Part shown: positions 11,890 through 28,551 of the stretch, in pieces | Layout of the letters: the number at the start of each line of letters is the position of its first letter | Position numbering within the stretch: the stretch's first letter is position 1 | Origin: Balaenoptera acutorostrata | Taxonomy: Eukaryota > Chordata > Mammalia > Artiodactyla > Balaenopteridae | Assembly: GCF_949987535.1 (NCBI RefSeq) | Contig: NC_080078.1 | Location: 51,672,207-51,736,206, forward strand | Reading direction: 5' to 3' | Length of the DNA: 64,000 nucleotides | Notes under the pieces: model-generated | Told to the model about the DNA's origin: nothing | What the model saw: only the letters and a program-made list of their open reading frames with translations | Databases searched by the model: none | Translations under genes and position numbers: made by a program

Positions 11890-12005
11890 ATCTGCCATAC
11901 TGTAAGCTCCTTGAGGGCAAGCACACTGTTTTTCTTTTTCTTTGTTTCTGCAGTGCCTACCAGAGCTCCTGGCACAGAGTCAGCACTCAGCAAACTATGT
12001 TAAAA
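11890..12005 (+). mobile_element. L2 3' end
   Basis: Landmarks of the L2 3' terminus are in order: GTAAGCTCCTTGAGGGCAAG, then CAGTGCCTACCAGAGCTCCT, then GGCACAGAGTCAGCACTCAG. The pyrimidine run ending in CTGCAG at 11953 mimics a splice acceptor, which is usual for this part of L2 and not evidence of an exon. Confidence 0.7.
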
Positions 12006-12009
12006 TGTG

Positions 12010-16785
<4,776 letters not shown>

Positions 16786-16789
16786 CAGT

Positions 16790-16935
16790 TCCAACAAGAG
16801 CTCCGCTTACCCTGCTCAGAACCCCACCCTGGCTCCTCACTGCTCACCATGTGACGGGCAAACATTCAGTCTCCACGACTGGGGCCTAACCTGCTATTCT
16901 GATCTGACTCTCTCTAGTCCTTCTCATGCAGAAAC
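16790..16935 (+). mobile_element. L2 fragment
   Basis: CCCTGGCTCCTCACTGCTCA, a decayed AACATTCAGTCTCC and CTGGGGCCTAACCTGCTATT have the order of the L2 3' untranslated region. Diverged; no frame. Confidence 0.5.
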
Positions 16936-17069
16936 CCCCATTTCAGGGGGTCTAGTGTGTTTAAACTTTGACCCACATGGGTGCTATATCTGGCTAGGTG
17001 GCGAGGGAGGACATTGAAAAGGCAGAAAAACAAAGTTAACAAAGCAGTTAGTATTTATTCACTAATTCT

Positions 17070-17170
17070 TCCAATATCTTATTGAGATAAAAGGTGAACA
17101 GTCTACTTCCTGCTTTATGGAAGGGGTAACTGAGCCTCAGAATTCATTATTTGCACCCCTGCCCCCCAAT
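17070..17170 (-). mobile_element. MIR SINE fragment
   Basis: GGAAGGGGTAACTGAGCCTC, following a degraded TTATTGAGATAAAAGGTGAA stretch, reads as antisense MIR. Confidence 0.5.
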
Positions 17171-17266
17171 ATCACAATCTTGAAATATAGTTCATTAGTG
17201 GATCAGAACTAGAATTCAAAATGATCAGTTCTATCAAATGATTCCTCTCGAAAATAAGAACGCTAG

Positions 17267-17603
17267 GGCTTCCCTGGTGGTGCAGTGTTTAAGAATCCGC
17301 CTGCCAATGCAGGGGACACGGGTTTGAGCCCTGGTCTGGGAAGATCCCACATGCCACGGAGCAACTAAGCCCGTGCACCACAACTACTGAGCCTGCACTC
17401 TAGAGCCCGTGAGCCACAATCACTGAAGCCTGCGTGCCTAGAGCCCGTGCTCTGCAACAAGAGAGACCACTGCAATGAGAAGCCGGCACACTGCAATGAA
17501 GAGTAGACCCCGCTGGCCACAACTAGAGAAAGCCCGCGCACAGCAACAAAGACCCAATGCAGCAAAAAATAAATAAATTTAAAAAAAAAAAAGGAAAGGA
17601 AAG
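17267..17603 (+). mobile_element. CHR-type SINE, long subtype
   Basis: It has the complete tRNA-like head, GGGTTTGAGCCCTGGTC in the B-box region and the long-subtype body with two CACAACTACTGAGCC/CACAATCACTGAAGCC modules. It ends in CCCAATGCAGC and an A-rich tail with GGAAAG interruptions. The target duplication AAGAACGCTAG (17256-17266) is matched by AAGAATGCTAG (17604-17614), one mismatch. Confidence 0.93.
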
Positions 17604-17891
17604 AAGAATGCTAGAATGGCAGATTTTAAACAATTTGGTGCCAGGTATTATATAAACAGAAAGCCACTTATGTACCCTTTCACTCTGCTTAGGTTATAAC
17701 TGAGATTTATATTATGTCAATATTTAAATAAAGTAAAGATTTAGGCAATGGCAGTCCCTACCAGGAAGGGTAGCTAGGCTGTATTTTAACAGATACAAAG
17801 TTAACTGGTTTATTTTACTAAGAGAACTGAACAGAGTGGAAGGCCCCACTGTGAGAGTAACATAGTCAACTGACGCTTAAAGTTAAGAGAG

Positions 17892-18694
17892 TGCAGGAGG
17901 GTTCCTTTTTCACCACACCCTTTCCAGAATTTATTGTTTCTAGATTTTTTGATAATGGCCATTCTGACGGGAGTGAGGTGATACCTTACTGTAGTTTTGA
18001 TTTGCATTTCTCTAATAATTAGTGATGTTGAGCATCTTTTCATGTGCCTCTTGGCCATCTGTATGTCTTCTTTGGAGAAATGTCTATTTAGGCCTTCCGC
18101 CCATTTTTTAATTGGATTATTTGTTTTTTTGATATTGAGCTCCATGAGCTGTTTGCATATTTTTGGAATTTAATCTGCTGTCTGTTGTTTTGTTTGCAAA
18201 TATTTTCTCCCATTCTGAGGGTTGTCTTTTCGTCTTGTTTATGGTTTCCTTTGCTGTGCGAAAGCTTTTAAGTTTAATTAGGTCCCATTTGTTTATTTTT
18301 GTTTTTACTTTCATTACTCTAGGAGGTGGGTCAAAAAAGATCTTGCTGTGGTTTATATCAAAGAGTGTTTTTCCTATGTTTTCCCCTAAGAGTTTTATAG
18401 TGTCTGGTCTTACATTTAGGTCTTTAATCCACTTGGAGTTTATTTTTGTGTATGGTGTTAGGCAGTGTACTAATTTCATTCTTTTACATGTACCTGTCCA
18501 GTTATCCCAGCACCACTTATTGAAGAGGCTGACATTTCTCCATTGTATGTTCTTGCTTCCTTTGTCATAAATTAGGTGATCATATGTGTGTGGGTTTATC
18601 TCTGGGCATTCTATCCTGTACCACTGATCTATATTTCTATTTTTGTGCCAGTACCATACTGTCTTGATTACTGTAGCTTTGTAGTATAGTTTGA
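17892..18694 (-). mobile_element. L1 5' part, inverted (twin-primed)
   Basis: This holds the end of L1 ORF2 in antisense to the following block. A frame of about 200 codons stays open on minus from about 18697 to 18117 and matches the part of ORF2p after the reverse transcriptase. It includes [20 protein letters not shown] and [19 protein letters not shown]. After a frameshift it continues in another frame (ADGLNRHFS-type text appears as [20 protein letters not shown]). With 18695-19478 it forms one L1 whose 5' portion was inverted at insertion. The long open frame suggests a fairly young element, but it is truncated and cannot be active. Confidence 0.9.
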
Positions 18695-19478
18695 GGTGAA
18701 AAGGGAACCCTCCTGCACTGTTGGTGGAAATGTAAATTGATACAACCACTATGGAGAACAGTATGGAGGGTCCTTAAAAAACTAAAATTAGAACTACCAT
18801 ATGACCCAGCAATCCCACTACTGGGCATATACCCTGAGAAAACCATAATTCAAAGAGAGACATGTACCACAGTGTTCATTGCAGCACTATTTACAATAGC
18901 CAGGACATGGAAGCAACCTAAATGTCCATCGACAGAGGAATGGATAAAGAAGATGTGGCACATATATACAATGGAATATTACCATTAAAAAGAAATGAAA
19001 TTGAGTTATTTGTAGTGAGGTGGATGGACCTACAGTCTGTCATACAGAGTGAAGTTAAGTCAGAGAAAGAGAAAAACAAATACCATATGCTAACGCATAT
19101 ATATGGAATCTAAAATAAAAAAGGCACTGATGAACCTAGTGGCAGGGCAGGAATAAAGACACAGACATAGAGAATGGACTTGAGGACATGGAGGGGGGTG
19201 GGCGGAGGGGGAAGCTGGGGCAAAGTGAGAGTAACATCGACACTACCAAATGTAAGATAGTCAGCTAGTGGGAAGCAGCAGCATAGCACAGGGAGATCAG
19301 CTCGGTGCTTTGCGATGACCTAGAGGGGTGGGATAGGGAGGGTGGGAGGGAGGCTCAAGAGGGAGGAGATATGGGGATATATGTATGCACATGGCTGATT
19401 CACTTTGTTGTACAACAGAAACTAACACAGTATTGTGAAGCAATTGTACTCCAATAAAGATGCATTAAAAAAAAAAAA
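18695..19478 (+). mobile_element. L1 3' end with poly-A (twin-primed)
   Basis: This is the sense block of the same L1. It starts in ORF2 with GGTGAAAAGGGAACCCTCCT and encodes the C-terminal part of ORF2p in two frames ([20 protein letters not shown], then EWIKKMWHIYTMEYYH), broken by a frameshift near 18985. The 3' untranslated region follows, with a G-rich GGGGGGTGGGCGG patch, ending CAATAAAGATGCATT and A14. The 23 bp at 18695-18717 also occur inverted at 17892-17914 with one mismatch. A short possible target duplication (AGTGCAGG at 17890-17897 and 19484-19491) is ambiguous because L1 itself carries that string. Confidence 0.93.
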
Positions 19479-19489
19479 AAGTAAGTGCA

Positions 19490-20544
<1,055 letters not shown>

Positions 20545-20599
20545 ACCTGTAAAGTGAAAGAAGACAGCATTAGATAATAAGCTTGTTTGTGACTGAATC

Positions 20600-20665
20600 C
20601 CACGGGCCCAGCCCAGTGCCTGCCATCCAGTAAGCATTCAATGATTACCTAGTGAGTAAAAGATG
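20600..20665 (+). mobile_element. L2 3' end fragment
   Basis: CAGCCCAGTGCCTGCCATCC followed by AGTAAGCATTCAATGATTAC is the L2 3' terminus. Confidence 0.5.
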
Positions 20666-20739
20666 AAGAGAATCCGTACAGGGCCTCGCTTAGAGGAAGG
20701 GGTGAACAAACAGTGTACGCTTCGCTCTTCCAGGAGGCC

Positions 20740-20830
20740 CGGCCACGGCACCTGGAATAGCCTCCAGTCCCTGAAGCAGCTCAGTTACTTTATCTGTAAA
20801 TTGGAATAAATGAGGTCTGACCAAACAGGC
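20740..20830 (+). mobile_element. MIR SINE fragment
   Basis: CAGCTCAGTTACTTTATCTG followed by TAAATTGGAATAAATGAGGT is a sense MIR 3' part. Confidence 0.5.
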
Positions 20831-21084
20831 CTAACAACCAGTCCCTTCAGGTTGGAGGATTAATTCAGGCTGAGCTGGTGCACCAATCTTGGCCACCTTC
20901 TGATGCTCATTACTTATCAGCTCACAGAAAGAAGAGTTTAATACCTATTTGAAGATGGGTGTATTTCGCCCGTAAATAAGTTATTCTAATTCAAGTACAG
21001 TAAAGCCTTTATATAGGATGAGATGAAAAGAAATAGGACATGAACCTCCCCCCCAACCCAAGAAAAGAGAAGAGGCAGAAAGAA

Positions 21085-21485
21085 AACTCTCCAATCCACC
21101 AGAATGGCCAAACTGAAAAAGGCCAAGAGCACCAAGTGTTGGCAATAATGTGGGCAAATGGGAATTCTCATGCACTGTTGGTGGAAGTATGAAATGGTAC
21201 AGCTTCTTTCAACATCGAAAGCTGAACTTAAGCATAAACACACAGAACATTAAGAGCACTTTTCACAATAGTCCCAAACTGGAACCAATGCAAATACCCA
21301 TCAAAAGTAGAATTTTTAATTGAAAAAAAGGGAGGAGGTAATAGTCACACAGTGCAATCCTACTCTGCCCCTAAAAATGAATAAGCTACAACTAGAGGCA
21401 ATATCAGAACTGAATCTCACACACATGATGTTAAGTGAAAGAAGCCTGGTCCAAAGGAGTGCATTCCATCTGTGATGATGGAGAC
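21085..21485 (+). mobile_element. Old L1 (L1M-type) 3' fragment
   Basis: ATGGCCAAACTGAAAAAGGC, AATTCTCATGCACTGTTGGT and AAATGGTACAGCTTC are followed by a decayed CACTTTTCACAATAG...CAAATACCCATC region and GATGTTAAGTGAAAGAAGCC. This is the order of the end of ORF2 and the start of the 3' untranslated region. Many indels; no frame survives. Confidence 0.75.
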
Positions 21486-21489
21486 ATTA

Positions 21490-24400
21490 CCATTCACCTT
21501 ACAGGGTGGCAATGGAATTTCAGGTGGCTCACAGGAAGTACCAGCATAGTTCCTTCCTTCCTTCCAGCCCCCCTCCAGGTATAAACTACACTGCTGATGA
21601 CCTTCCTGAAATAATCAAGTAAAAACGTCCGGTTAACACAGTCCAGTACTTGGTGGAAGAATCAGAAGTGAAAGGCCCACCAAAGATTGGTGAGGGTTCC
21701 CAGGTCCTAAAACAACCTCAGAAAATTGCTAACTCTTAAAGACAGTATTTTATTCATGAAATTGGAAGGTCCAGGAGTTAAAAGAGGTGGTCTCTAGGCC
21801 CACTGGATTCTCCAAAGACTGTCATTATGATTGTTTTGAAATAACTTGTACATAAAGAATACAATTAAAGTTTCCAGTTCTACATTCAAGTATCCTTCTG
21901 TCACCCTCGTAGACAGATCCAGAACATCAGTGACCACAGACTTGATGTTCTGTCTACACAAGCTACGGCTCTGACAGCACAACTGCTTCAGTCACGGGGA
22001 TTTCGAAATAACAGTGACATCTATGATGGGATTATCTCCACATTTACTGAGATGAAATATATTTTTTCCTAACATACTTGAAGTGGATTGCACTTTGGTC
22101 ATGTGGCTTTCTTCTGCTTAAAGTGTCAAACAAAATATGCACACCACTGGCATTATTCTGAGTGCTTTAAAACAAATACTTCAGCCCTTAGGTCACCGAG
22201 AGAGTGGAAGTGACATCCACATCTGTTTATTTGTCCTACTGCTGGGGGAGGGGGATGGTGAGAGAGGAGTCCTTAACAATTTGGGATTTACAAACACACA
22301 AAGAAAGGTGATTTTCAAAGTAATGATTTATCATGTAAGTCTTCCAAAGGACTGACAACAACAACAAAAATGCAATATCGAAGTCATTCTGCCTTTGCTG
22401 GTGGATCACACTTAATGCTTATAGTTCCAGGTGATCAAGAGTCCGATGGCATGCTCAAATTTTCAAAACTCTTTTCCCTGTACAAAATCTCCAGCGATAA
22501 AGTGTTATTAGTAGGAAGGGGCTAAATCTGAAGTCGACTAGGAAAGCTCGAGCTCGAGCTCAGGAAGCCTGGTATCTGGAGATACCACTTGAGTAATAAC
22601 TAAATCCTGCTTGGTCAGCTGTCTCAGTAGGACACTTTCCTCTATAGAAAAATAAAGCAGTATAAGTCAAATTCTGACTGTTTTACTACTGACATTACTA
22701 GGAGAAATGAGTTTATTGAAATCTTTCCTCTTCTGTCCCCCACCCTCCCGGACAGGATTATGTTAAAGGCAATCATTCCTCAGCTGGTGTCTTGTTATGG
22801 TTTCAGTGGAAAACCCTGTCGAATGGCACCTATAAGAGAAATGGTAAGTTTACCATGTAAAAGAGATTTGCACCTGCTTAGTTCAAATTCTACTGGCTGT
22901 AGGAAACCTTATTGTTTAAAGAGACACTTGAAGAGAGAGAAAACACAATTATTTATGTCAGTTCTTACGGCAAACTAATTTTGATATGTAAACGAAGAAA
23001 CTCACTGCTGTTGAAATATACTGAACTGAAATGCTTAGGGAGTTGTACTTCATTTATCCATAGATAATAGGCAGTGATAAAGACTACATTATCTTTGCTC
23101 TTTAATGAGACTGGCTTCACAGACTTGAGCAGGCTACTGAGATTCTGTACTTATCCAGGGTTAATGTAAAGCTGCACTACTCTCGAAAGCTAAATAGCAG
23201 CTTGGCAAAGAATCCAGGAGGCCCTCTGCTTCCCCTTCTTGGGCACCAGCTTGCAACGCTGATGTTCTAAGTGCCCGGAACCAGGGTCAGGGCCAGCGGG
23301 GGAAGAAGCAAAATGGAAATCATAAAGTGATATTCATCTGAAAACTACATGGCAATGGTATTCCAAGATCCAGAGGCACTTATAAATCACACTTAAGGAT
23401 GCCTGTTTTCTTTGAGCTACTGTGGGCCTCCTTAATTTGAAAAAACTGTCTGTAGCCACAGAAAGAGACTGGGGTTAGAGAGAGGACTGCTTTGTAGTGG
23501 AAGCACCTTTCCACCAGGAGTCTTCAGGTATGTCTACTTCTAGAAATAATTTATATTTCTGCGTTGCTTAATGTCATGAGATGTCCAGTACCAGCAGAAG
23601 GCCATCGTCTCCCATGGTCCCCAAGCAGCCCCAAAAGTCTCCCATCCCTGTGCCTCCCGCATTCCGTACTTTATAAAGAGCTGTTGCACTTCCGGCTACC
23701 TTTCTACAGACAACCTTGCAACCCCCAATGAAGCCGCAGATGACGACTTGTTACCACATGTACTTCCTTCTGTTCTTCACCAAAGAACATTAAGTATCCA
23801 AGAAAAAAAGGAGGCAGGGGTCAGTAATACTTGTGAGAGAAAGAAAAGGTGGTCCATGTTTTAAGGACAGAGTTCTGCTACTATTTCATTTCACATTCTG
23901 TCTAAAATAAACTGTTCCAAATGGCTTTATTAGAAATTCAGAGATTTCATGAATAGAAAGGGAAAAAACAAACAAAAAAAATCAAATATGAGTTGAACAA
24001 ATTCCATCCTGGCTTAGCAAGGCAATAGATTAGTTTTAAGTAGTACTGTGCTCCAATGAGTAATACTTTTGAAGGGAGTGGTCGTTTATTTGGGGTGTTA
24101 CATTTCATAGTCCCAAGACACTAAGAGCAAATATCCAACATGGAGTTTTTACTGTAAAACTATCCAGCTTCCCTTGTTTTCCAGGGGATTCCTGGCCAAC
24201 ATGACTTGAGCTTCCCCAAGACTGCCAAGGGGAAGCTGTGGTCCAGTGCATCATGGTGGGAAGCCCTCTCCCACGGCGACTAGGAGACCAATTCACGGGG
24301 AGCCTGGGAAACTGCCTTGGGTCAGCCTGCTGAGCCCCTGGACAGCCGGGCAGGTAAGCACCCTTCACAGTGGGCTCCACCCACCACTTCATGGCTCCCC

Positions 24401-24495
24401 TCCAGCAAAGCCTTCTCCCAAACCACAGGGTAGCCTCAGCAAGACATACTGTGTCCCACAACACTTCTCTCCCGGAGGTGACTGCTTCCTTAGTA
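21490..24495. other. Mostly non-repeat; holds an exon-like segment
   Basis: No confident repeat. It contains the exon-like segment at 22756-22843 and a 16-bp perfect palindrome (AGCTCGAGCTCGAGCT, 22545-22560). Otherwise featureless. Confidence 0.4.
22756..22843 (+). other. Candidate exon or pseudoexon, gene unknown
   Basis: The 88-bp segment is preceded by a long pyrimidine tract (CTTTCCTCTTCTGTCCCCC, then ACCCTCCCGGACAG) with no other AG in the last 40 bases. It is followed directly by GTAAGTTT, a near-consensus donor. Two of three frames are open; the frame ending exactly at the donor reads IMLKAIIPQLVSCYGFSGKP and then CRMAPIREM. I do not recognise the protein. Both splice signals are strong, but one strong pair per tens of kilobases is expected by chance, so this is only a candidate. 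Confidence 0.25.
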
Positions 24496-24499
24496 TCAT

Positions 24500-24975
24500 C
24501 ACGCACAAGCATGAAAAATTTCAAATACTCAGAAAAGAGGAAAAACAGTGCCATGAACACCCAAAAGCCCACCATCTATACTCAGTAATGGTTAATATTG
24601 TATCATATTTCATATACCCACTTGCTATACCATTTCAGAGTAGACATCATAACGTTTTACTCCTAAATATGCAAGCACAGACTCCCAGACAATGACATTC
24701 TCCTATATCACAAAATACTATGATCGTAACTGACATGACATTATTGCTCAAATAGCCAGTCCATGTTCAAATTCTCAAAATGCCCCCAAAATGTACATCA
24801 CTGACTTTCCTCCTGAACTAGAATCCAACCAAAGGTTATGCATTGCATCTGGTTATGTCTCTTGCACCTAGAATAATAAAATAATCTCTTCCTTTTTTCC
24901 ATAACTCTGACCTTTTAAAGAGATCAGGCTAGTTTTTCTGGAGAATGACCCCCATTCAGGATTTGAACTTTAAAG
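24500..24975 (+). mobile_element. Ancient repeat, probably L1M 3' region
   Basis: The layout has AACACCCAAAAGCCCACCAT, a TCAGAGTAGACATCATAACG stretch, GCCAGTCCATGTTCAAATTC, CATTGCATCTGGTTATGTCT and GAATGACCCCCATTCAGGAT. It matches an old mammalian repeat I associate with L1M 3' ends. Diverged and non-coding. Confidence 0.5.
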
Positions 24976-24979
24976 AAAA

Positions 24980-26796
24980 AACCTCAGTTGCCTAAATACA
25001 AATTTTCAACCTGCATGCTATTTTAGAATGCCAGTCATTTATTAATTTTGATGGCTTCTTTAGCAGCTGCAGGAAATTGCAGGTTCAGACTAAAGCTATA
25101 ATTACAATTCGAAGTCTGAAACACACACGACATGAAGATTCAGTCCTAAAGTTGATTTCGAAGAAACCAAATCTTAAATTTATAGATACTTCAATTTTCA
25201 GCAAAGGTAAGCAGGTGTGATAGTGGTCTCATATTGGTCTACATTTGTTTTACAAAAGGGCACTTGGTGGCAATCAGGTGACTATGGGCTGAACTAGAAG
25301 CAGCTCCATACTGTGCACCAGTTCAGACGTGAGACTCTCCAGTCTGAGGTCATGAGTCAGTGCTCATTCACTAGCTGAAGACTTGGGTGAGATTTAATAA
25401 GACAGTAGGAAGGAAGGGTCTGATACCTATCAAGTATTGACAATGTCTTGGTGCTAGACTAGGCCAGGAACATATAATATATTTAAAAGATGGGTAATAT
25501 GTGTGTTTTAAAGCTATTTAGTTCAGGAGAAATGAAGTTATAACTCATGACTTCTGAAACTGTGCCTATTCGGAAAGTCATACCAGTCCTTATCAGACAG
25601 TCAAGGGTAGAGAAATCGTAAGCTTGATGCCATCTCTTGAAACATAAAGGAAAAACTAAGTATGAGACCCCGTCTTTGAAAAGCCTTTATGGAGCCCTTT
25701 GAAACATTTTGTAGGCCCAAGTGCGACCTTCACCATTGCTGATGTAGGTGGGGTTGTAGAAAGAAACTGTTCTGTGGGAACCAAAAAACAAGAGTCCTGT
25801 CCTAAGTTTAAGAATACACACACAGGATCCTAGTCTAAGACCACAACTGGGAAACAATTTGGGTGGGTAAGTGGAATATTTGATCCTGGGCTAAAAGTTT
25901 CACTTATTACCCAAGACATTTAGAGACTCCAAAAAAGTTCCCTTGAGATAACATTTCATGTCTTTAAATAAGGACAGAACTGGACTCTGAGTCACAATAA
26001 AGCTATGTCTATTTGATGCCAAAACAAATGGGCAAACTGGTTAGTTCCATTAAAAAAAAAAAACAAACCTGTGAACAAAATAATTACTTGAGGCCACATT
26101 TACTTAGAAAAAAACAAATTTTCTACCTGTAACTTAACTGACTTTGTAGGTAATACCACGGGCCACATGTGCTATTAATTTTATTATCTACAGGATCTAT
26201 CAGAGATTGTTAACACAATGAGAAAGCTTCTCAGGGCAGACAAAAATTAGAATAAAACATACTGAGAAACTATCACTTTAGATTTCTTTCACATACCACT
26301 TTCTCACTATTTTGTTTATAAAAATATGCCCTTAACATTAAATATGAAAACCATGATTAGATAACATTCAAGCACAGATGAAATGATATTCAAAACGATG
26401 GTCCCCACGGTAATGATGGGAATGATGTGATACTGAGTACTTATAAAACTCAAAGTTACCTATAAAATCCTTCACTCACATTTATATAACTATGCATAAA
26501 AGCAACACAGTTTTAACAAACCTTCTAAATGAGGTAGCTAGTTGTTTGAACTGCTGGTTGTTGAAGCAGGTCCCTCTGCAATAGCTGTCAAACTTCCTGT
26601 GCCCAAGACGAGGATGCCAGATGAAGCATGACCTCTGTGGGCTCCTTGTCTTGCACAGGGCCCACTGCAGCTTTGATGACCATGTACATTGAGAAAAAGA
26701 GTTCTTGAACCATGGGATTTATTCCAACAGGATCGCAGACTCACAGGACAAGAAAGATCTCTGAGAAGTCACCTACTCTACTTCCCGCTTATTAGG
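24980..26796. other. No confident gene; AT-rich
   Basis: No recognised repeat. It contains an exon-like open segment at 25083-25206 (see findings). The rest has no splice pairs or frames with support. Confidence 0.4.
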
Positions 26797-26805
26797 ACCA
26801 TATTT

Positions 26806-27437
26806 ATTTATTTATTTATTTAACATCTTTATTGGAGTATAATTGCTTTACAATGTTAGTTTCTGCTGTATAACAAAGTGAATCAGCTATATGTATACAT
26901 ATATCCCCATATCCCCGCCTTCTTGCGTCTCCCTCCCACCCTCCCTATGATACCCTCCAGATTTTTCTCAAGATATATAATCACATATATATTCTCTCTT
27001 TTTACAAGTTTCTGCTGTATAACAAACTCAATCAGCTTTATGTATACATATATCCCCATATCCCCTCCCACTTGCATCTCCCTCACACCCTCCCTATTCC
27101 ACCCCTCTAGGTGGTCACAAAGCACAGAGCTGAGCTCCCTGTGCTATGCAGCTGCTTCCCACTAGCTATCTATTTTACATTTGGTAGTGTATATATGTCC
27201 ATGCCTCTCTCACTTCGTCCCAGCTTACCCTTCTCCCTCCCCGTGTCCTGAAGTCCATTCTCTATGTCTGCGTCTTTATTCCTGTCCTGCCCCTAGGTTC
27301 ATCAGAACCTTTTTTTTTTAGATTCCATATATATGTGTTAGCATATGGTGTTTGTTTTTCTCTTTCTGACTTACTTCTCTCTGTATGACAGACTCTAGGT
27401 CCCTCCACCTCGCTACAAATAACTCAATTTCCTTTAA
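26806..27437 (-). mobile_element. L1 3' end, rearranged, with TSD
   Basis: Read on minus this is a truncated L1 3' end. On plus it starts with the T-rich complement of the tail (TTTATTTATTTATTTAACAT), then CTTTATTGGAGTATAATTGC, and runs to GACTTACTTCTCTCTGTATG and ACAAATAACTCAATTTCC. The 9-bp duplication ACCATATTT flanks it at 26797-26805 and 27438-27446. A 90-bp part of the tail is present twice (26859-26948 and 27008-27097, 8 mismatches), with an unrelated 60-bp segment between the copies. No coding frame. Confidence 0.92.
26948..27007 (+). repeat. 60-bp templated insertion inside L1 tail
   Basis: These 60 bases are identical to 28924-28983, in the same orientation and 1,976 bp away. They sit between two copies of the same L1 segment and are not L1 tail sequence. 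Only one base at each edge is shared between the L1 and the source, so the junctions have almost no homology. Confidence 0.9.
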
Positions 27438-27639
27438 ACCATATTTTAAAAACAATACCGAAAGGCTGAATGAAAAATGCCATGCCTATACGTGTACAAC
27501 TCAGTTCTTCCTTTACCACTTGAATTGAGGTTGCACACTTAAATGCTTAAGGGGCAAGACAGGTAACAGGAAAGGGCTGGGTTCTGACAGAGGTGAACTG
27601 GAGAAAGCACACACCTGGTTTAAAGGGGGCAGCAGCTAC

Positions 27640-27975
27640 TGAACTCCAGCCGTCAGCTGCCGCTGGAAACTCGGGTGCAGGGTACCAGATTTTAAGCTTT
27701 GCCAGAAAAGCTGGAAATCTAAATTTTTATGTGAGATGTCCCAAATTTTAAATTAGCAATGAATTCAAATTTTTAAACTATGCCGCGCAGTCCAAAATAA
27801 TGTTTCTGAGGGCCGCTTTGGCTTCGCACTGCCAGTTTGCAATCTCTAATCTGAATTGCTCACACTTTAGTTGAAGTTCATTTTCTTGTGTCCTGTCTTT
27901 GGCAGAGCTGAAGGAAAGCTGGCCACTACCACGTGCTTGGAGATAGGCATTCAGCTGCAATACAGTCATTTATTC
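27640..27975. mobile_element. Possible ancient DNA-transposon or LINE fragment
   Basis: The stretch AAATTTTAAATTAGCAATGA and GGCCGCTTTGGCTTCGCACT then GCCAGTTTGCAATCTCTAAT resembles a common old mammalian repeat whose name I cannot recall with certainty. A 63-codon open frame on minus through it has no recognised domain. Confidence 0.35.
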
Positions 27976-28551
27976 TAAGCTAAATAAACCCTGGTCCTTA
28001 ATCTCACTACACAGGATGTATTTATCTACGTTTAAATCATCTTTCTGACACTTCTAAGTCCTGACGGTAAAGATATACAGTGAACGGTTTGACTCAAGGT
28101 GGGGGAAAAATGGAAAGATTATACTATTTTAGAAAAAGATAATTGTATGAATGTGTGAGATCTGTATTTCAAAAAATCACAAAGCTTATATTAATTTAAA
28201 AAAAAAAAAAAGGACTTGAAAAGATTTGAGTAACATACCATGTTCTTGTTTGGAAGGGCTAACTGGTATAAAGATGTGAATTGTTCCCGTATTTATTTAT
28301 TTAACAAACGTACTGAGTGCCTATTATGCACCAGACAATTCCAACCAAAATCACAATGAAAATGTTATTTTTGTGTGTGAAGGGAAGAGGCAGTTTGGAA
28401 GTTGCCAAAAATAATTCTAAAAAATAATCTAAAAGAAGACTAAACTAGTAAAAATAGGGGAAAAAATTGAAAATGAAAAATTTTTTTTTTCAAATTAAAG
28501 GTAATGTATACTTAATGTATTAAAAAAAAAACTAAACAAAAAGGAAGCATA

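Noticed and set aside
11930..11955. Strong pyrimidine tract plus CTGCAG resembling a splice acceptor
   Set aside because: It is part of the L2 3' end, which carries this pattern in many copies.
18117..18749. 210-codon minus frame
   Set aside because: Not a host gene: it is the inverted ORF2 part of the twin-primed L1.
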